Shown: positions 26,115-34,678, counted from the first letter of the stretch. The stretch: DNA of 64,000 bases from Bacillota bacterium (GCA_013178275.1 JABLWZ010000015.1:46020-110019), one strand, 5' to 3'. Numbers and translations: made by a program. The notes: generated by a model not told the origin, from the sequence alone.

Positions 26115-26927
26115 ATGAGCGTAATTGCAGAAATGATGGAACCCCAGGCGGCCTCGCTAGAGGTCAAGCTGGCGGAAACCACTGCCGAGATAGAGCAGGT
26201 GTTCCGTCTGCGCTACCAGGTCTTCGTCGAGGAGGAAAAGAACCCGGTCCTGTATGACCAGAGCGGCCTGGAGATGGACGAATACGACCTGTTTTGCGAC
26301 CACCTGATAGTAAAGGACTCCAGCACTGGTGTGGTGTGCGGCACCTACCGCCTCCTGCCCGGGTTAAGGACTGAAGACCGGCTGGGGTTTTACTCGGAGT
26401 CAGAGTTCGAACTCCATGCCTTCAATCAGTACCGGAGGCATACCTTAGAGCTGGGACGGAGCTGTGTAGCCCCGGGATATCGGGGAGGACGGACGCTGCA
26501 GCTGCTTTGGGAAGGAATAGCAGCTTATCTGAACCAGAACCGGCACTCGTTCCTGATCGGCTGCGCCAGCCTGCACGGACTTTGCCAGCAGGAGATAAAC
26601 GAGATCTACACCATGCTGCACCGCAAAGGGGTGATCAACGAACGGTACGGGATCAAACCCCGTGAAACCCACCAGGTCGAGGGGCTGAAGCTGTTGGAGG
26701 ACCACCTGGAGGAAAAGGCGGTCTTTCGCCGGCTGCCGCCGCTGATGAAAGGGTATCAGTGGCTGGGGGCGGAGATCGGGGGAGTTCCGGCTTATGACCC
26801 GATATTCAACACCGTCGATTTTTTCATCATACTGGAAACAGACAAGGTTTCTAAACGATATCAGCGCCGTTTCCTGAATGCGTCGAGCGCAGTCCAGGAA
26901 GATAACCGAATCCGCCGGATCGTATAG
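26115..26927 (+). CDS. OlsB-like N-acyltransferase (GNAT/hemolysin family)
   Basis: A 270-residue member of the OlsB/autoinducer-synthase-like GNAT group. The pattern is IEQVFRLRYQVFVEE near residue 25, VVCGTYRLLPG, and then TLELGRSCVAPGYRGGRTLQLLWEGIAAYL, the hallmark of ornithine-lipid N-acyltransferases and N-acyl amino acid synthases. Such enzymes move a 3-hydroxyacyl group from ACP to an amino acid. ATG 26115 follows AAGGAGAG. The next gene encodes an LpxL-type acyltransferase, which could add the second, ester-linked chain. The amino acid is unknown; membership in an exosortase-linked N-acyl amino acid synthase group is an alternative. Confidence 0.75.
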   Translation: MSVIAEMMEPQAASLEVKLAETTAEIEQVFRLRYQVFVEEEKNPVLYDQSGLEMDEYDLFCDHLIVKDSSTGVVCGTYRLLPGLRTEDRLGFYSESEFELHAFNQYRRHTLELGRSCVAPGYRGGRTLQLLWEGIAAYLNQNRHSFLIGCASLHGLCQQEINEIYTMLHRKGVINERYGIKPRETHQVEGLKLLEDHLEEKAVFRRLPPLMKGYQWLGAEIGGVPAYDPIFNTVDFFIILETDKVSKRYQRRFLNASSAVQEDNRIRRIV

Positions 26928-26939
26928 GGGAAACAGAGA

Positions 26940-27845
26940 TTGTACGGTTTTATTGGCAGACTGACTGAAAATCAAAAACGATTGAGATTAATCAAACGGG
27001 CATGCCGCATGCTGCCCAGACCGCTGACCCTCGTCTGCCTGTCCATAGCCGGCCGACTGATTTACACGGCAAGCCCCGGATTTCGCAGGCGGGTGGAGGC
27101 GAACATGCGCGACCTGCTGGAAGACAAGCGGCCGGCGGAGATTGCCGGTTTTTGTCGCGCCTACTTTCAAAACCTGGCGGTGTCGCTCTATGAAATCTTA
27201 ATCGAATCGGACCAACTGGAGAGTTCCGCTGATTGGAGATTCGAACTGGAAGGAGAGAATTACCTCCAGGAAGCGTTGGGGTTAGGCCGCGGCGCTATTC
27301 TGTTCTCACCCCACCTGGGCAATTTCTTTTTTTACTACTGGTACTTTTCCACCAGATACCCCTGCCTGGCGGTGGTTACCGCCGGCAGCAGGGAACTGCG
27401 GCCGATTTATCAGTTGTACCATGATATGGGCTGCCGCGGCCTGGATTATGACGAGGCGTCTCCAATGGAATTGTGGAAGACGCTGTCAGGGCATCTGCGG
27501 GATAATGGGGTGGTCCTGCTGCTGGGTGATTTTTGGCGGCGGAGCTTCCCTAAAACCACGTTTTTCGGAAGAGTTTCGCGCAGTCCCAACGGGACCGCAG
27601 CTCTAGCGTTTGCAAACCAGGTCCCAGTAATACCTTTTTACGGCTGGAGGACGAAAGGATTCAAGCACCGGTTGGTGTTGGAGCCATCGAGGCTGCTGTA
27701 TGAAAGGTACCCCAAAAATCAGCGGATCGAAGCCACCGGCGAACTAAACACCTTCCTGGAGACCACCATCCGCAGGGTTCCTTCCCAGTGGTTTTACTGG
27801 TTCAACATTCATGAACGCTGGGAGGAGCCAGGCGTGATTTCATAA
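26940..27845 (+). CDS. LpxL/HtrB-like lysophospholipid acyltransferase
   Basis: A 301-residue protein of the lipid A biosynthesis acyltransferase type. The catalytic HX4-5 motif region is SPHLGNFFFYYWYFS (about residues 122-137), after a short hydrophobic N-terminal stretch (LTLVCLSIAGRLIYTA). Later motifs are LLLGDFWRRSFPKTTFFG and PVIPFYGWR. A Gram-positive cell would not be expected to make lipid A, so another acceptor is likely. Being 12 bp behind an OlsB-like enzyme suggests O-acylation of a lyso-aminolipid, the job OlsA does elsewhere; this is inference. It starts at TTG 26940 after AGGGGAAA. Confidence 0.75.
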   Translation: MYGFIGRLTENQKRLRLIKRACRMLPRPLTLVCLSIAGRLIYTASPGFRRRVEANMRDLLEDKRPAEIAGFCRAYFQNLAVSLYEILIESDQLESSADWRFELEGENYLQEALGLGRGAILFSPHLGNFFFYYWYFSTRYPCLAVVTAGSRELRPIYQLYHDMGCRGLDYDEASPMELWKTLSGHLRDNGVVLLLGDFWRRSFPKTTFFGRVSRSPNGTAALAFANQVPVIPFYGWRTKGFKHRLVLEPSRLLYERYPKNQRIEATGELNTFLETTIRRVPSQWFYWFNIHERWEEPGVIS

Positions 27846-27899
27846 CGAGACCTGCCTTAAACCCCTTTTTGAACGCCTTTCTAAATAAATACAAGAGCC

Positions 27900-28172
27900 C
27901 ATAATAACCTTCGCGCCGACCATTATAGATCCCTCCTCGGAACCTATAATGATCTTTGCCCGACCGTCATGAGTACCTTTAGGCCCCATGACGATCTTGG
28001 CTCGGCTATCGTAGATCCGAGTCTGCAATCTAAAGGCAGATGTCGTAAAGACCGACCTACGATAACCTTCGCTCCGGCTGGCACAGATCCCGTTTTGGAA
28101 CCTGTACCAACCTTTGCTCGACTATGCCAGATCCCTTTCGGAACCTGGCACAATCTTTGCTCGGCTATTATG
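27900..28172 (-). ncRNA. Tandem array of five covarying hairpins, readable as a minus-strand structured RNA
   Basis: Five hairpins lie at 27922-27950, 27966-27992, 28008-28063, 28079-28109 and 28125-28150, separated by 15-16-nt linkers resembling AGCCGAGCAAAGATT (minus strand). The outer six or so base pairs of each stem differ from unit to unit yet stay complementary (for example ATTATA/TATAAT, GTCATG/CATGAC, ATCGTA/TACGAT, TGCCA/TGGCA). The inner stem is constant, GGTTCC...GGGATC, with GAAA as the loop in one copy. On the minus strand the inner stem contains G-U and U-G wobbles. On the plus strand these would be A-C mismatches, so the RNA is probably minus-strand. CATAAT (minus, 28172-28167) and ATTATG (27905-27900) could close the whole array. 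A TATATAA sequence near 28184-28190 may be part of a promoter. Function unknown; a dispersed repeat element is the alternative. Confidence 0.6.
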
Positions 28173-28272
28173 AACCCTTGCTGTTTATATAGTCCCCATA
28201 AGTCCGGTTTATTATTATGCCTTTTGTTGCCAAATCAGCCGACCGAAAACCGGTGTCACGCCATCGCTTCCA

Positions 28273-28297
28273 ACCTTGGACCCAGGGTCTTTTTTTT
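28273..28297 (+). terminator. Intrinsic terminator upstream of mntH
   Basis: ACCTTG (28273-28278) pairs with CAGGGT (28283-28288, one G-U) around GACC, followed by C and eight T residues. It could end the phoH-acyltransferase transcript or act as an attenuator in a long mntH leader. Confidence 0.6.
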
Positions 28298-28405
28298 ATA
28301 TCCGGAATGAAACTCAACGAGAAAATTATCACCAAAGTTATTATGTCCCTCATAACATAAAACAAGTTCTGCCAAGGAGGTGGTATTTAACCTGATTAAA
28401 AGGGT

Positions 28406-29692
28406 GTGGTTAAATTGAGTGAAGAACAGCTCGTATCCGGCCTGCCAGTAAGCATTCCGCGCGCAGCCGGGCAGGGTATCTCGACCAGAATTAAAGGGCT
28501 TTTAAAATACCTTGGCCCGGCGTTTATCGTCAGCGTCGCGTACATGGACCCGGGTAATATCGGCACCAACATCAGCGGGGGCTCCCGTTTCGCTTACAAT
28601 CTGGTCTGGGTTATCCTGTGGAGCAACCTCATGGCTATTTTCGTGCAGACACTGTCGGCAAAACTGGGGATAGCCACGGGGGTCAACCTTCCAGACCACT
28701 GCGGGCATATTTTTTCAAGGGCGACCAACTGGTTTTTGTGGTCGACAGCCACGGTGGCAGCCATGGCTACAGACCTTGCGGAATTTCTTGGGGGGGTATT
28801 GGGATTTCACCTGCTGTTAAAAATTCCTTTAGCATGGTCGGCCCTGATTACGGCGATAGCAATCTATGCGATCTGTTACCTGGAAAAATACGGGCAAAAG
28901 TTTGTTGAAAGAATTATTACCGCGATGGTTGCGGTTATCGGTTTAGTCTACGTGCTGGAACTGTTTCTCGCCAAACCCGACTGGGGACAGGTGGCTTACC
29001 ACCTGGCGGTTCCGACCCTCACGCCAGACAGCGTTTTAGTGGCAGTGGGGATGCTTGGGGCTACCGTCATGCCCCACGTTATCTACCTTCACTCTTACCT
29101 GGTGCAGCCGCGTCGAAATGGCTGCATCGAAGACTGCCGCCACCACTTTAAAATGGCTAAGTACGATATATTCATAGCCATGAACATAGCCTTTATCGTC
29201 AACGCCGCTATGGTCGTGGTTTCGGCGGCAGTATTCAACGCCAACGGATACGCTGTCGACAGTATCGAGGGAGCTTTCTCAACGCTGAAGCCGCTGATGG
29301 GAGAATTCGCCTCGTTAGCGTTCGGTTTAGCCCTGCTGTCTTCGGGGCTTTCTTCGGCAACCGTCGGGACCATGGCCGGGCAGGTGATTTTGAGTGGTTT
29401 TGTGGGTCTGGAGATACCTTTAGGGATACGCCGACTTTTGACCATGCTGCCGGGCGTCGCCATCCTGATGCTGGGTGTAAACCCTATCGCGGCCCTGGTG
29501 ATCAGCCAGGTCATGCTCAGTTTCGCTCTGCCGGCGGCGATAATCCCGTTGATGATTATCACCAATCGCAAGGACCTTATGGGAGAGTTCAAAAACCGCC
29601 GTCTCACCAATGTTGCCGGATGGGTCATTGTTTCAATAATCTTGTCTATGAACGCCGTACTGCTTTATCTAACCTTCAACGGCCAGGCGTAG
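28406..29692 (+). CDS. mntH: NRAMP-family divalent metal (manganese) transporter
   Basis: An inner-membrane proton-coupled Mn/Fe importer of about 428 residues with ten to eleven hydrophobic segments. The metal-site motif of the first helix is VAYMDPGNIGTNI (about residues 46-58). The sixth-helix region carries GMLGATVMPHVIYLHSYLVQPR, giving the DPGN and MPH signatures of the family. TDLAEFLGGVLG is the conserved third-helix motif. The start is GTG 28406, or TTG 28415, which is better placed behind AAAGGG. AAGGAGGTGG at 28374-28383 precedes a short reading frame rather than the gene itself. A manganese role is supported by the yybP-ykoY riboswitch at the 3' side. Confidence 0.9.
   Translation: MVKLSEEQLVSGLPVSIPRAAGQGISTRIKGLLKYLGPAFIVSVAYMDPGNIGTNISGGSRFAYNLVWVILWSNLMAIFVQTLSAKLGIATGVNLPDHCGHIFSRATNWFLWSTATVAAMATDLAEFLGGVLGFHLLLKIPLAWSALITAIAIYAICYLEKYGQKFVERIITAMVAVIGLVYVLELFLAKPDWGQVAYHLAVPTLTPDSVLVAVGMLGATVMPHVIYLHSYLVQPRRNGCIEDCRHHFKMAKYDIFIAMNIAFIVNAAMVVVSAAVFNANGYAVDSIEGAFSTLKPLMGEFASLAFGLALLSSGLSSATVGTMAGQVILSGFVGLEIPLGIRRLLTMLPGVAILMLGVNPIAALVISQVMLSFALPAAIIPLMIITNRKDLMGEFKNRRLTNVAGWVIVSIILSMNAVLLYLTFNGQA
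28773..28794 (+). repeat. 22-bp direct repeat, copy 1, inside mntH
   Basis: Bases 28773-28794 (ACCTTGCGG...CTTGGGGG), encoding part of the conserved DLAEFLGG motif, are identical to bases 29754-29775 downstream of the gene. A chance 22-bp identity in a window this size is very unlikely. Confidence 0.85.
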
Positions 29693-29718
29693 AAAAAGCG
29701 AAATACTGTCTGGGTATC

Positions 29719-29762
29719 CCGCAAGGTTTGAGAAGGTGGCAGCCTATCTTCAAACCTTGCGG
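29719..29762. terminator. Long hairpin after mntH
   Basis: CCGCAAGGTTTGA (29719-29731) pairs perfectly with TCAAACCTTGCGG (29750-29762), a 13-bp stem with an 18-nt loop. There is no strong T tract directly after it on either strand. It may stabilise the mntH 3' end, or shape the antisense RNA made from the other strand. It overlaps the second copy of the 22-bp repeat. Confidence 0.55.
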
Positions 29763-29775
29763 AATTTCTTGGGGG
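29754..29775 (+). repeat. 22-bp direct repeat, copy 2, between mntH and the riboswitch terminator
   Basis: Same 22 bases as 28773-28794 inside mntH. It lies just past the intrinsic terminator of the minus-strand riboswitch, so a read-through riboswitch RNA would carry its complement and could pair with the mntH coding sequence. Confidence 0.85.
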
Positions 29776-29786
29776 TAAAACTTAAA

Positions 29787-29912
29787 AGACCTTTATCTCC
29801 GCATAATTCGAAGATAAAGGTCTCGCTATAGCGTGCTGCCAGTAGAACCGGGTTTTCACCAGTATGTCGATTCTACTCACGGACGAGGTCCGTTAGCTAC
29901 TCCCCTTTAAAG
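29787..29912 (-). promoter_or_regulatory. yybP-ykoY manganese riboswitch with terminator, antisense-facing toward mntH
   Basis: On the minus strand, TAAAGGGGAGTAGC (from about 29910) begins the aptamer. It is followed by a CGGAC/GTCCG hairpin, then TCGACATACT inside a GTAGAA/TTCTAC stem, and finally GCGAGACCTTTATC closing P1 with TAAAGG. These are the diagnostic yybP-ykoY elements. AGACCTTTATCT (29823-29812) can alternatively pair with AGATAAAGGTCT (29798-29787), followed by TTTAAGTTTT, a clear terminator that competes with P1. That makes it an ON switch with Mn2+. Downstream on this strand there is no coding gene, only the antisense of mntH. Confidence 0.88.
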
Positions 29913-30016
29913 GATTACGCTGTTTTCAATTGTATCAATAGTTTATGGTATCGAGGCAAAAAAGGTTCACATATGAATAAGAGATTATTATTGCCAAATA
30001 TTGATTTTTGAACAGC

Positions 30017-30039
30017 TTGACTTATAGTTTTTAAACTAT
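30017..30039 (+). promoter_or_regulatory. Possible promoter/operator palindrome upstream of kdpF
   Basis: TTGACT (30017-30022) is followed by ATAGTTT-TT-AAACTAT (30024-30039), a perfect 7-2-7 inverted repeat. A repressor site overlapping a -35 region would look like this. A second TTGACG lies about 30 bp further on, so the true promoter is uncertain. I see no known potassium-responsive or c-di-AMP riboswitch in 29913-30174. Confidence 0.35.
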
Positions 30040-30174
30040 TTACTCTTTCTTGACGGATATTGCCCGGTTTATTTACAACGGCTTTACTTTAAAGGGCATT
30101 ATACTGTAATCGAAAAAGGGAATAGCTAAAACTACTGAACAGGAAGCTGGGTTTAATCAGGAAGGGGGAACACA

Positions 30175-30264
30175 ATGGGACTTGAGTTTGTTCTGGGTGG
30201 AATCATCGCTGTCGGTATGCTGGTATACCTGGGCTACTGCCTGTTTAGAGCGGAGGGACTTTAA
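30175..30264 (+). CDS. kdpF: Potassium-transporting ATPase KdpF subunit
   Basis: A 29-residue single-helix protein, MGLEFVLGGIIAVGML..., ending FRAEGL, which fits KdpF in size, sequence style and position. KdpF stabilises the KdpABC complex in the membrane. ATG 30175 follows GGAAGGGGGAA, and the stop overlaps the kdpA start (TAATG). Confidence 0.85.
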   Translation: MGLEFVLGGIIAVGMLVYLGYCLFRAEGL

Positions 30265-31970
30265 TGAACGGAAGAGATATCTTACAGATGGTGCTGTTTA
30301 TCCTGACCTTAATCATCCTGGCATGGCCGCTGGGCCTGTTCATGAAACGCGTCTTTGGCGGGGAGCGCACCTGGTTGGACCCGCTGCTGCGTCCCCTGGA
30401 GCGCCTGGTTTATCGGCTGACCAAGGTAAACCCTGAGCAGGAGATGAACTGGCGGGAGTATACCTGGGCGCTCCTGGTCTTTAATCTGCTGGGGTTCGCT
30501 TTAGTCTTCTTAATGCAGTTGATCCAGCAGTACCTGCCGCTTAACCCCCAGCAGTTTGGGGCGGTGCGTCCGGACCTGGCCTTTAATACCGCCATAAGCT
30601 TTATGACCAATACCAACTGGCAGGCCTACGCGGGTGAGAGCACCATGAGCTACTTCACCCAGATGGCAGGGCTGACGGTTCAGATGTTTCTATCGGCAGC
30701 CACTGGTATAGTGGTGGCTATCGCTCTAATCCGAGGGTTGGTACGCCGCCAGTCCAAAAACATTGGCAATTTCTGGGTGGACCTGACCCGGGCTGTCCTC
30801 TGGGTGCTGATGCCGCTCTGCCTGGTCTTTTCACTGGTGCTGGTATCCCAAGGGGTGGTGCAGACCTTGAGCCCTTATATCACGCTTAACACTCTTGAGG
30901 GAGCGCTGCAAAAGGTGGCGGTCGGTCCAGTCGCCTCCATGGAGATAATCAAGGAACTGGGCACCAACGGAGGAGGGTTTATGAACGCCAACTCCGCCCA
31001 CCCGTTTGAAAACCCGACCCCACTGACCAACTGGATTGAGATGCTGTCCATCTTCGTGATCGGGGCGGGGCTTACATTTACCCTAGGACGGATGTCGGGT
31101 GATAAGCGCCAAGGCCGGGTGATCCTGGCCGCGATGCTTATCCTGTTCATATTGATGCTGGGAGTCTGTTATTTCAGCGAGTCATACGGCAATCCCTTAG
31201 TGGCGGATCAGGGGGTGAGCGCTCCTATCTCGATGGAGGGCAAAGAAGTACGCTTCGGTATCGCCAATTCCACCCTCTTTACGACGGTGACCACGGCTGC
31301 CTCCTGCGGAGCGGTCAACAACATGCACGACAGCCTTACACCGCTGGGCGGAATGGTACCCATGCTGCAGATGATGCTTGGGGAAGTAGTAATCGGCGGG
31401 GTGGGAGCGGGTTTTTACGGAATGATAGCCTTCGTCATCATCACGGTATTCGTGATCGGGTTGATGGTCGGGCGCACCCCGGAATACCTGGGCAAGAAGA
31501 TAGAATCCCGGGAAATGAAGATGGCGACCCTGGTCATCCTCATTCACGCGACTTTTATCTTGCTGGGGAGTGGGTTGGCCGCGGTCAGCCAGGGGGGCCT
31601 GGCCGGGATATTAAACCCCGGAGCGCATGGATTAAGCGAGATACTGTACGCCTATTCTTCCGCCACCGGCAACAACGGAAGCGCATTCGCCGGTTTGTCC
31701 GCCAACACGTTGTACTACAACCTGTCCCTGGCGCTGTGTATGTTCGCAGGACGCTTTGGAGTGATCATCCCGATCCTGGCTATTGCCGGGAGCATGGCGG
31801 CCAAGAAAACCGTACCGGCGGGACCGGGCACCTTCGAAACCAACGGGCCGCTGTTTGTGCTGCTGCTGGCGGCGGTTGTGCTGATCGTGGGCGCCCTGAC
31901 CTTCTTCCCCGCCCTGTCACTGGGGCCGATTGTGGAACACCTGTTGATGCTGGCTGGTAAAGCCTTTTAG
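30264..31970 (+). CDS. kdpA: Potassium-transporting ATPase subunit A
   Basis: The 568-residue K+-translocating channel-like subunit of the Kdp P-type ATPase, with about ten membrane helices. Selectivity-filter-type segments are visible at TAISFMTNTNWQAYAGES, KELGTNGGGFMNANSAHPFENP, TTAASCGAVNNMHDSLTPLGG and YSSATGNNGSAFAG. These are standard KdpA motifs. Confidence 0.97.
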   Translation: MNGRDILQMVLFILTLIILAWPLGLFMKRVFGGERTWLDPLLRPLERLVYRLTKVNPEQEMNWREYTWALLVFNLLGFALVFLMQLIQQYLPLNPQQFGAVRPDLAFNTAISFMTNTNWQAYAGESTMSYFTQMAGLTVQMFLSAATGIVVAIALIRGLVRRQSKNIGNFWVDLTRAVLWVLMPLCLVFSLVLVSQGVVQTLSPYITLNTLEGALQKVAVGPVASMEIIKELGTNGGGFMNANSAHPFENPTPLTNWIEMLSIFVIGAGLTFTLGRMSGDKRQGRVILAAMLILFILMLGVCYFSESYGNPLVADQGVSAPISMEGKEVRFGIANSTLFTTVTTAASCGAVNNMHDSLTPLGGMVPMLQMMLGEVVIGGVGAGFYGMIAFVIITVFVIGLMVGRTPEYLGKKIESREMKMATLVILIHATFILLGSGLAAVSQGGLAGILNPGAHGLSEILYAYSSATGNNGSAFAGLSANTLYYNLSLALCMFAGRFGVIIPILAIAGSMAAKKTVPAGPGTFETNGPLFVLLLAAVVLIVGALTFFPALSLGPIVEHLLMLAGKAF

Positions 31971-31988
31971 AGAAAGGAAGGGTAGAAG

Positions 31989-34055
31989 ATGTCCAGTATA
32001 GACAATCAATTCGCTGACAAAGGTGCCAAGGGCGGTATTGACCGTACTATCATGGTGCAGGCGATAAAAGACTCCTTCATTAAACTAGACCCACGACAGC
32101 TCTGGCGCAATCCGGTGATGATGGTGGTGGAAATAGGCGCACTGCTGATCTCTTTTTTCATAGTCCGGGACCTTTTCTCGGGCCAGACCACCAACCTGGC
32201 GCTGAACATACAGATAGCCGTCTGGCTGTGGATAACTGTTCTGTTCGCCACCTTCGCCGAGGCGGTGGCCGAGGGTCGGGGCAAGGCTCAGGCAGCCAAT
32301 TTGCGCCGCACCCGCCGAGATACCATAGCCAAGAAGCTGGTAAGCAGCGGTATTGAAAAAATCCCCGCACCTCAACTGAAACAAGGAGACGTGGTCCTTA
32401 TCGAGGTTGGCGACACTATCCCCAGCGATGGTGAGGTGATCGAGGGGATCGCCTCCGTGGACGAGAGCGCAATCACCGGGGAATCCGCCCCGGTCATCCG
32501 CGAATCTGGAGGAGACCGCAACACGGTCACCGGAGGCACCCGGGTCCTCTCAGACTGGATAAAGGTGCGAATAACGGTAAACCCTGGCGAAACCTTCCTC
32601 GATCGCATGATCCAGCTGGTAGAGGGGGCTAAACGGCAGAAAACCCCGAACGAGATAGCATTGATCATCCTTTTGATCGGACTGACGATAATCTTCTTGC
32701 TGGCGGTAGTTACCTTGGAACCATTTGCCATTTACTCCGGTACCCAGGTTTCTGTTCCGGTGCTTCTGGCGCTGCTGGTCTGCCTTATTCCAACCACCAT
32801 CGGGGGATTGCTGAGCGCGATTGGCATAGCCGGAATAGACCGTATGATCAAACGCAATATGCTGGCCATGTCGGGACGGGCGGTGGAGGCGGCGGGTGAC
32901 GTCGACGTGCTGCTGCTGGATAAGACCGGCACCATTACCCTGGGGAACCGCATGGCGACTGAATTTATTCCCGCGCCGGGGGTTTCCCCGGAGAAACTGG
33001 CGGACGCGGCGCAGCTCTCATCCCTGGCCGACGAGACGCCGGAGGGCCGAAGCATCACAGTGCTGGCCAAAAATCAGTACAATCTTAGAGAACGCGATAT
33101 TACCAAGCTGGGAGCGGTTTTCGTCCCCTTCAGCGCCCACACCCGTATGAGTGGGGTGAACATAGGAGAGCGGGAGATCCGCAAAGGAGCGGTTGAGGCT
33201 ATCGAAAAATACCTTCAGTCCCGGGGAGGAACTCTTTCACCCGGCCTCAAAGAGAGTGCCAATGATATCTCACGTAAAGGCGGTACCCCGCTGGCGGTAG
33301 CGGAAAACGACCAGACCCTGGGCCTCATCCACCTTAAGGACGTGGTAAAAGGGGGAATCAAGGAACGGTTTGGGGACCTTCGCCGCATGGGGATAAAGAC
33401 GGTTATGATAACTGGCGACAACCCGCTTACCGCGGCCGCGATAGCGGCTGAGGCGGGGGTGGACGACTTCCTGGCCGAGGCTACCCCGGAGGCGAAGCTG
33501 AAGCTGATTCGTGAGTACCAGGAACAGGGTCACCTGGTAGCGATGACTGGTGACGGAACCAATGACGCTCCCGCCCTGGCGCAGGCCGACGTGGGGGTGG
33601 CGATGAACAGCGGCACCCAGGCGGCAAAGGAGGCGGGCAACATCGTCGACCTTGACAGCAACCCGACCAAGCTGCTGGAGGTAGTTGAAATCGGCAAGCA
33701 GATGCTGATCACCCGCGGTTCTCTGACAACCTTCAGTATTGCTAACGACGTGGCAAAGTACTTCGCTATAATCCCAGCCTTGTTTGTGGCCGCCTACCCG
33801 GAACTGTCCGCATTGAACATCATGCACCTGACGACCCCAAACAGTGCGATACTGTCGGCGGTGATCTTCAATGCCCTGATCATAATAGCCCTGATCCCTT
33901 TGGCTCTGCGCGGGGTTAAGTACCGGCCGGTGGGAGCCAGCGCCATCTTACAGCGCAACATGCTCATCTATGGGGTGGGCGGAATAATCGCTCCCTTCAT
34001 CGGAATCAAGCTGATTGACATTTTACTTGTGTTGCTGGGTATTGCCCATATCTAA
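31989..34055 (+). CDS. kdpB: Potassium-transporting ATPase ATP-binding subunit B
   Basis: The 688-residue catalytic P-type ATPase. TGES (actuator), DKTGTIT with the phosphorylated Asp, the KGAVEAI nucleotide-binding region and [16 protein letters not shown] are all present. ATG 31989 follows GAAAGGAAGG, 18 bp after kdpA. Confidence 0.97.
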   Translation: MSSIDNQFADKGAKGGIDRTIMVQAIKDSFIKLDPRQLWRNPVMMVVEIGALLISFFIVRDLFSGQTTNLALNIQIAVWLWITVLFATFAEAVAEGRGKAQAANLRRTRRDTIAKKLVSSGIEKIPAPQLKQGDVVLIEVGDTIPSDGEVIEGIASVDESAITGESAPVIRESGGDRNTVTGGTRVLSDWIKVRITVNPGETFLDRMIQLVEGAKRQKTPNEIALIILLIGLTIIFLLAVVTLEPFAIYSGTQVSVPVLLALLVCLIPTTIGGLLSAIGIAGIDRMIKRNMLAMSGRAVEAAGDVDVLLLDKTGTITLGNRMATEFIPAPGVSPEKLADAAQLSSLADETPEGRSITVLAKNQYNLRERDITKLGAVFVPFSAHTRMSGVNIGEREIRKGAVEAIEKYLQSRGGTLSPGLKESANDISRKGGTPLAVAENDQTLGLIHLKDVVKGGIKERFGDLRRMGIKTVMITGDNPLTAAAIAAEAGVDDFLAEATPEAKLKLIREYQEQGHLVAMTGDGTNDAPALAQADVGVAMNSGTQAAKEAGNIVDLDSNPTKLLEVVEIGKQMLITRGSLTTFSIANDVAKYFAIIPALFVAAYPELSALNIMHLTTPNSAILSAVIFNALIIIALIPLALRGVKYRPVGASAILQRNMLIYGVGGIIAPFIGIKLIDILLVLLGIAHI

Positions 34056-34102
34056 ATCGCAAAGCTATAGATACTTCACGAACGAAAGGAAGTGTATAAT
34101 CT

Positions 34103-34678
34103 ATGGGCAGGTATTTAAAAACGGGATTAATCATGCTCGTAGTGATGACCCTGGTTTTAGGAATAGTTTATCCCCTGGTGGTTTATGGTCTGGCTCAGGT
34201 GCTTTTTCCGCAGCAGGCAAACGGCTCACTGGTGATCCAAAATGGTCAGCCGGTCGGCTCGGCTCTGATCGGGCAGGGGTTCCAGGACCCGCGGTATTTC
34301 CACGGGAGGCCGTCGGCGGCAGGCTCCGATGGGTACGATGCTTCGGCCTCAGCCGGGTCCAACCTTGGTCCGACCAATCAAAAACTGATTGAAGGGATTG
34401 CTGGGAACGCCACGGCGGTCCGGGAGGAAAACGGATTAAGCCTCGGGGCGTCGGTACCGGCGGACCTGGTTACCGCCTCTGGCAGCGGTCTCGATCCGCA
34501 TATTTCCCCAACGTCCGCGCAGCTCCAGGTACCGAGGGTGGCCAAGGTTCGCAACCTGCCTTCCGAGAAGGTTTATTCCCTGGTCGACCAGTATACCGAA
34601 GCACCCCAGTTGGGACTGTTGGGAGAACCCCGGGTCAATGTGCTCTTCCTGAATCTGGCCCTAGATGAGATGAAATAG
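34103..34678 (+). CDS. kdpC: Potassium-transporting ATPase subunit C
   Basis: A 191-residue subunit with one N-terminal membrane helix (IMLVVMTLVLGIVYPLVVYGLAQ) and an extracytoplasmic domain with SALIGQGFQDPRYFHGRPSAAG and GSGLDPHISPTSAQLQVPRVA. It assists ATP-driven K+ transport by KdpAB. GAAAGGAAG precedes the ATG by a normal distance. Confidence 0.95.
   Translation: MGRYLKTGLIMLVVMTLVLGIVYPLVVYGLAQVLFPQQANGSLVIQNGQPVGSALIGQGFQDPRYFHGRPSAAGSDGYDASASAGSNLGPTNQKLIEGIAGNATAVREENGLSLGASVPADLVTASGSGLDPHISPTSAQLQVPRVAKVRNLPSEKVYSLVDQYTEAPQLGLLGEPRVNVLFLNLALDEMK

Noticed and set aside
27840..28153. Two minus-strand frames of 62 and 69 codons with repeated RAKI/GAKV-like peptides in the hairpin array
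   Set aside because: The repeat unit is about 43 bp, so successive units fall in different frames, and the conservation follows base pairing rather than codons.
28146..28161. TGGCACAATCTTTGCT, an excellent sigma-54 promoter match
   Set aside because: It is made from the arm of the fifth hairpin and the adjoining linker of the array, so the match probably comes from the repeat itself; the next plus-strand gene is 245 bp away.
27900..28172. CRISPR array
   Set aside because: Repeats are imperfect, the variable parts are short paired stem arms rather than spacers of constant length, and no cas genes are present.
29913..30174. Possible c-di-AMP (ydaO) riboswitch before kdpF
   Set aside because: I could not find its conserved segments in this stretch; the structured RNA next to it is the Mn riboswitch on the other strand.
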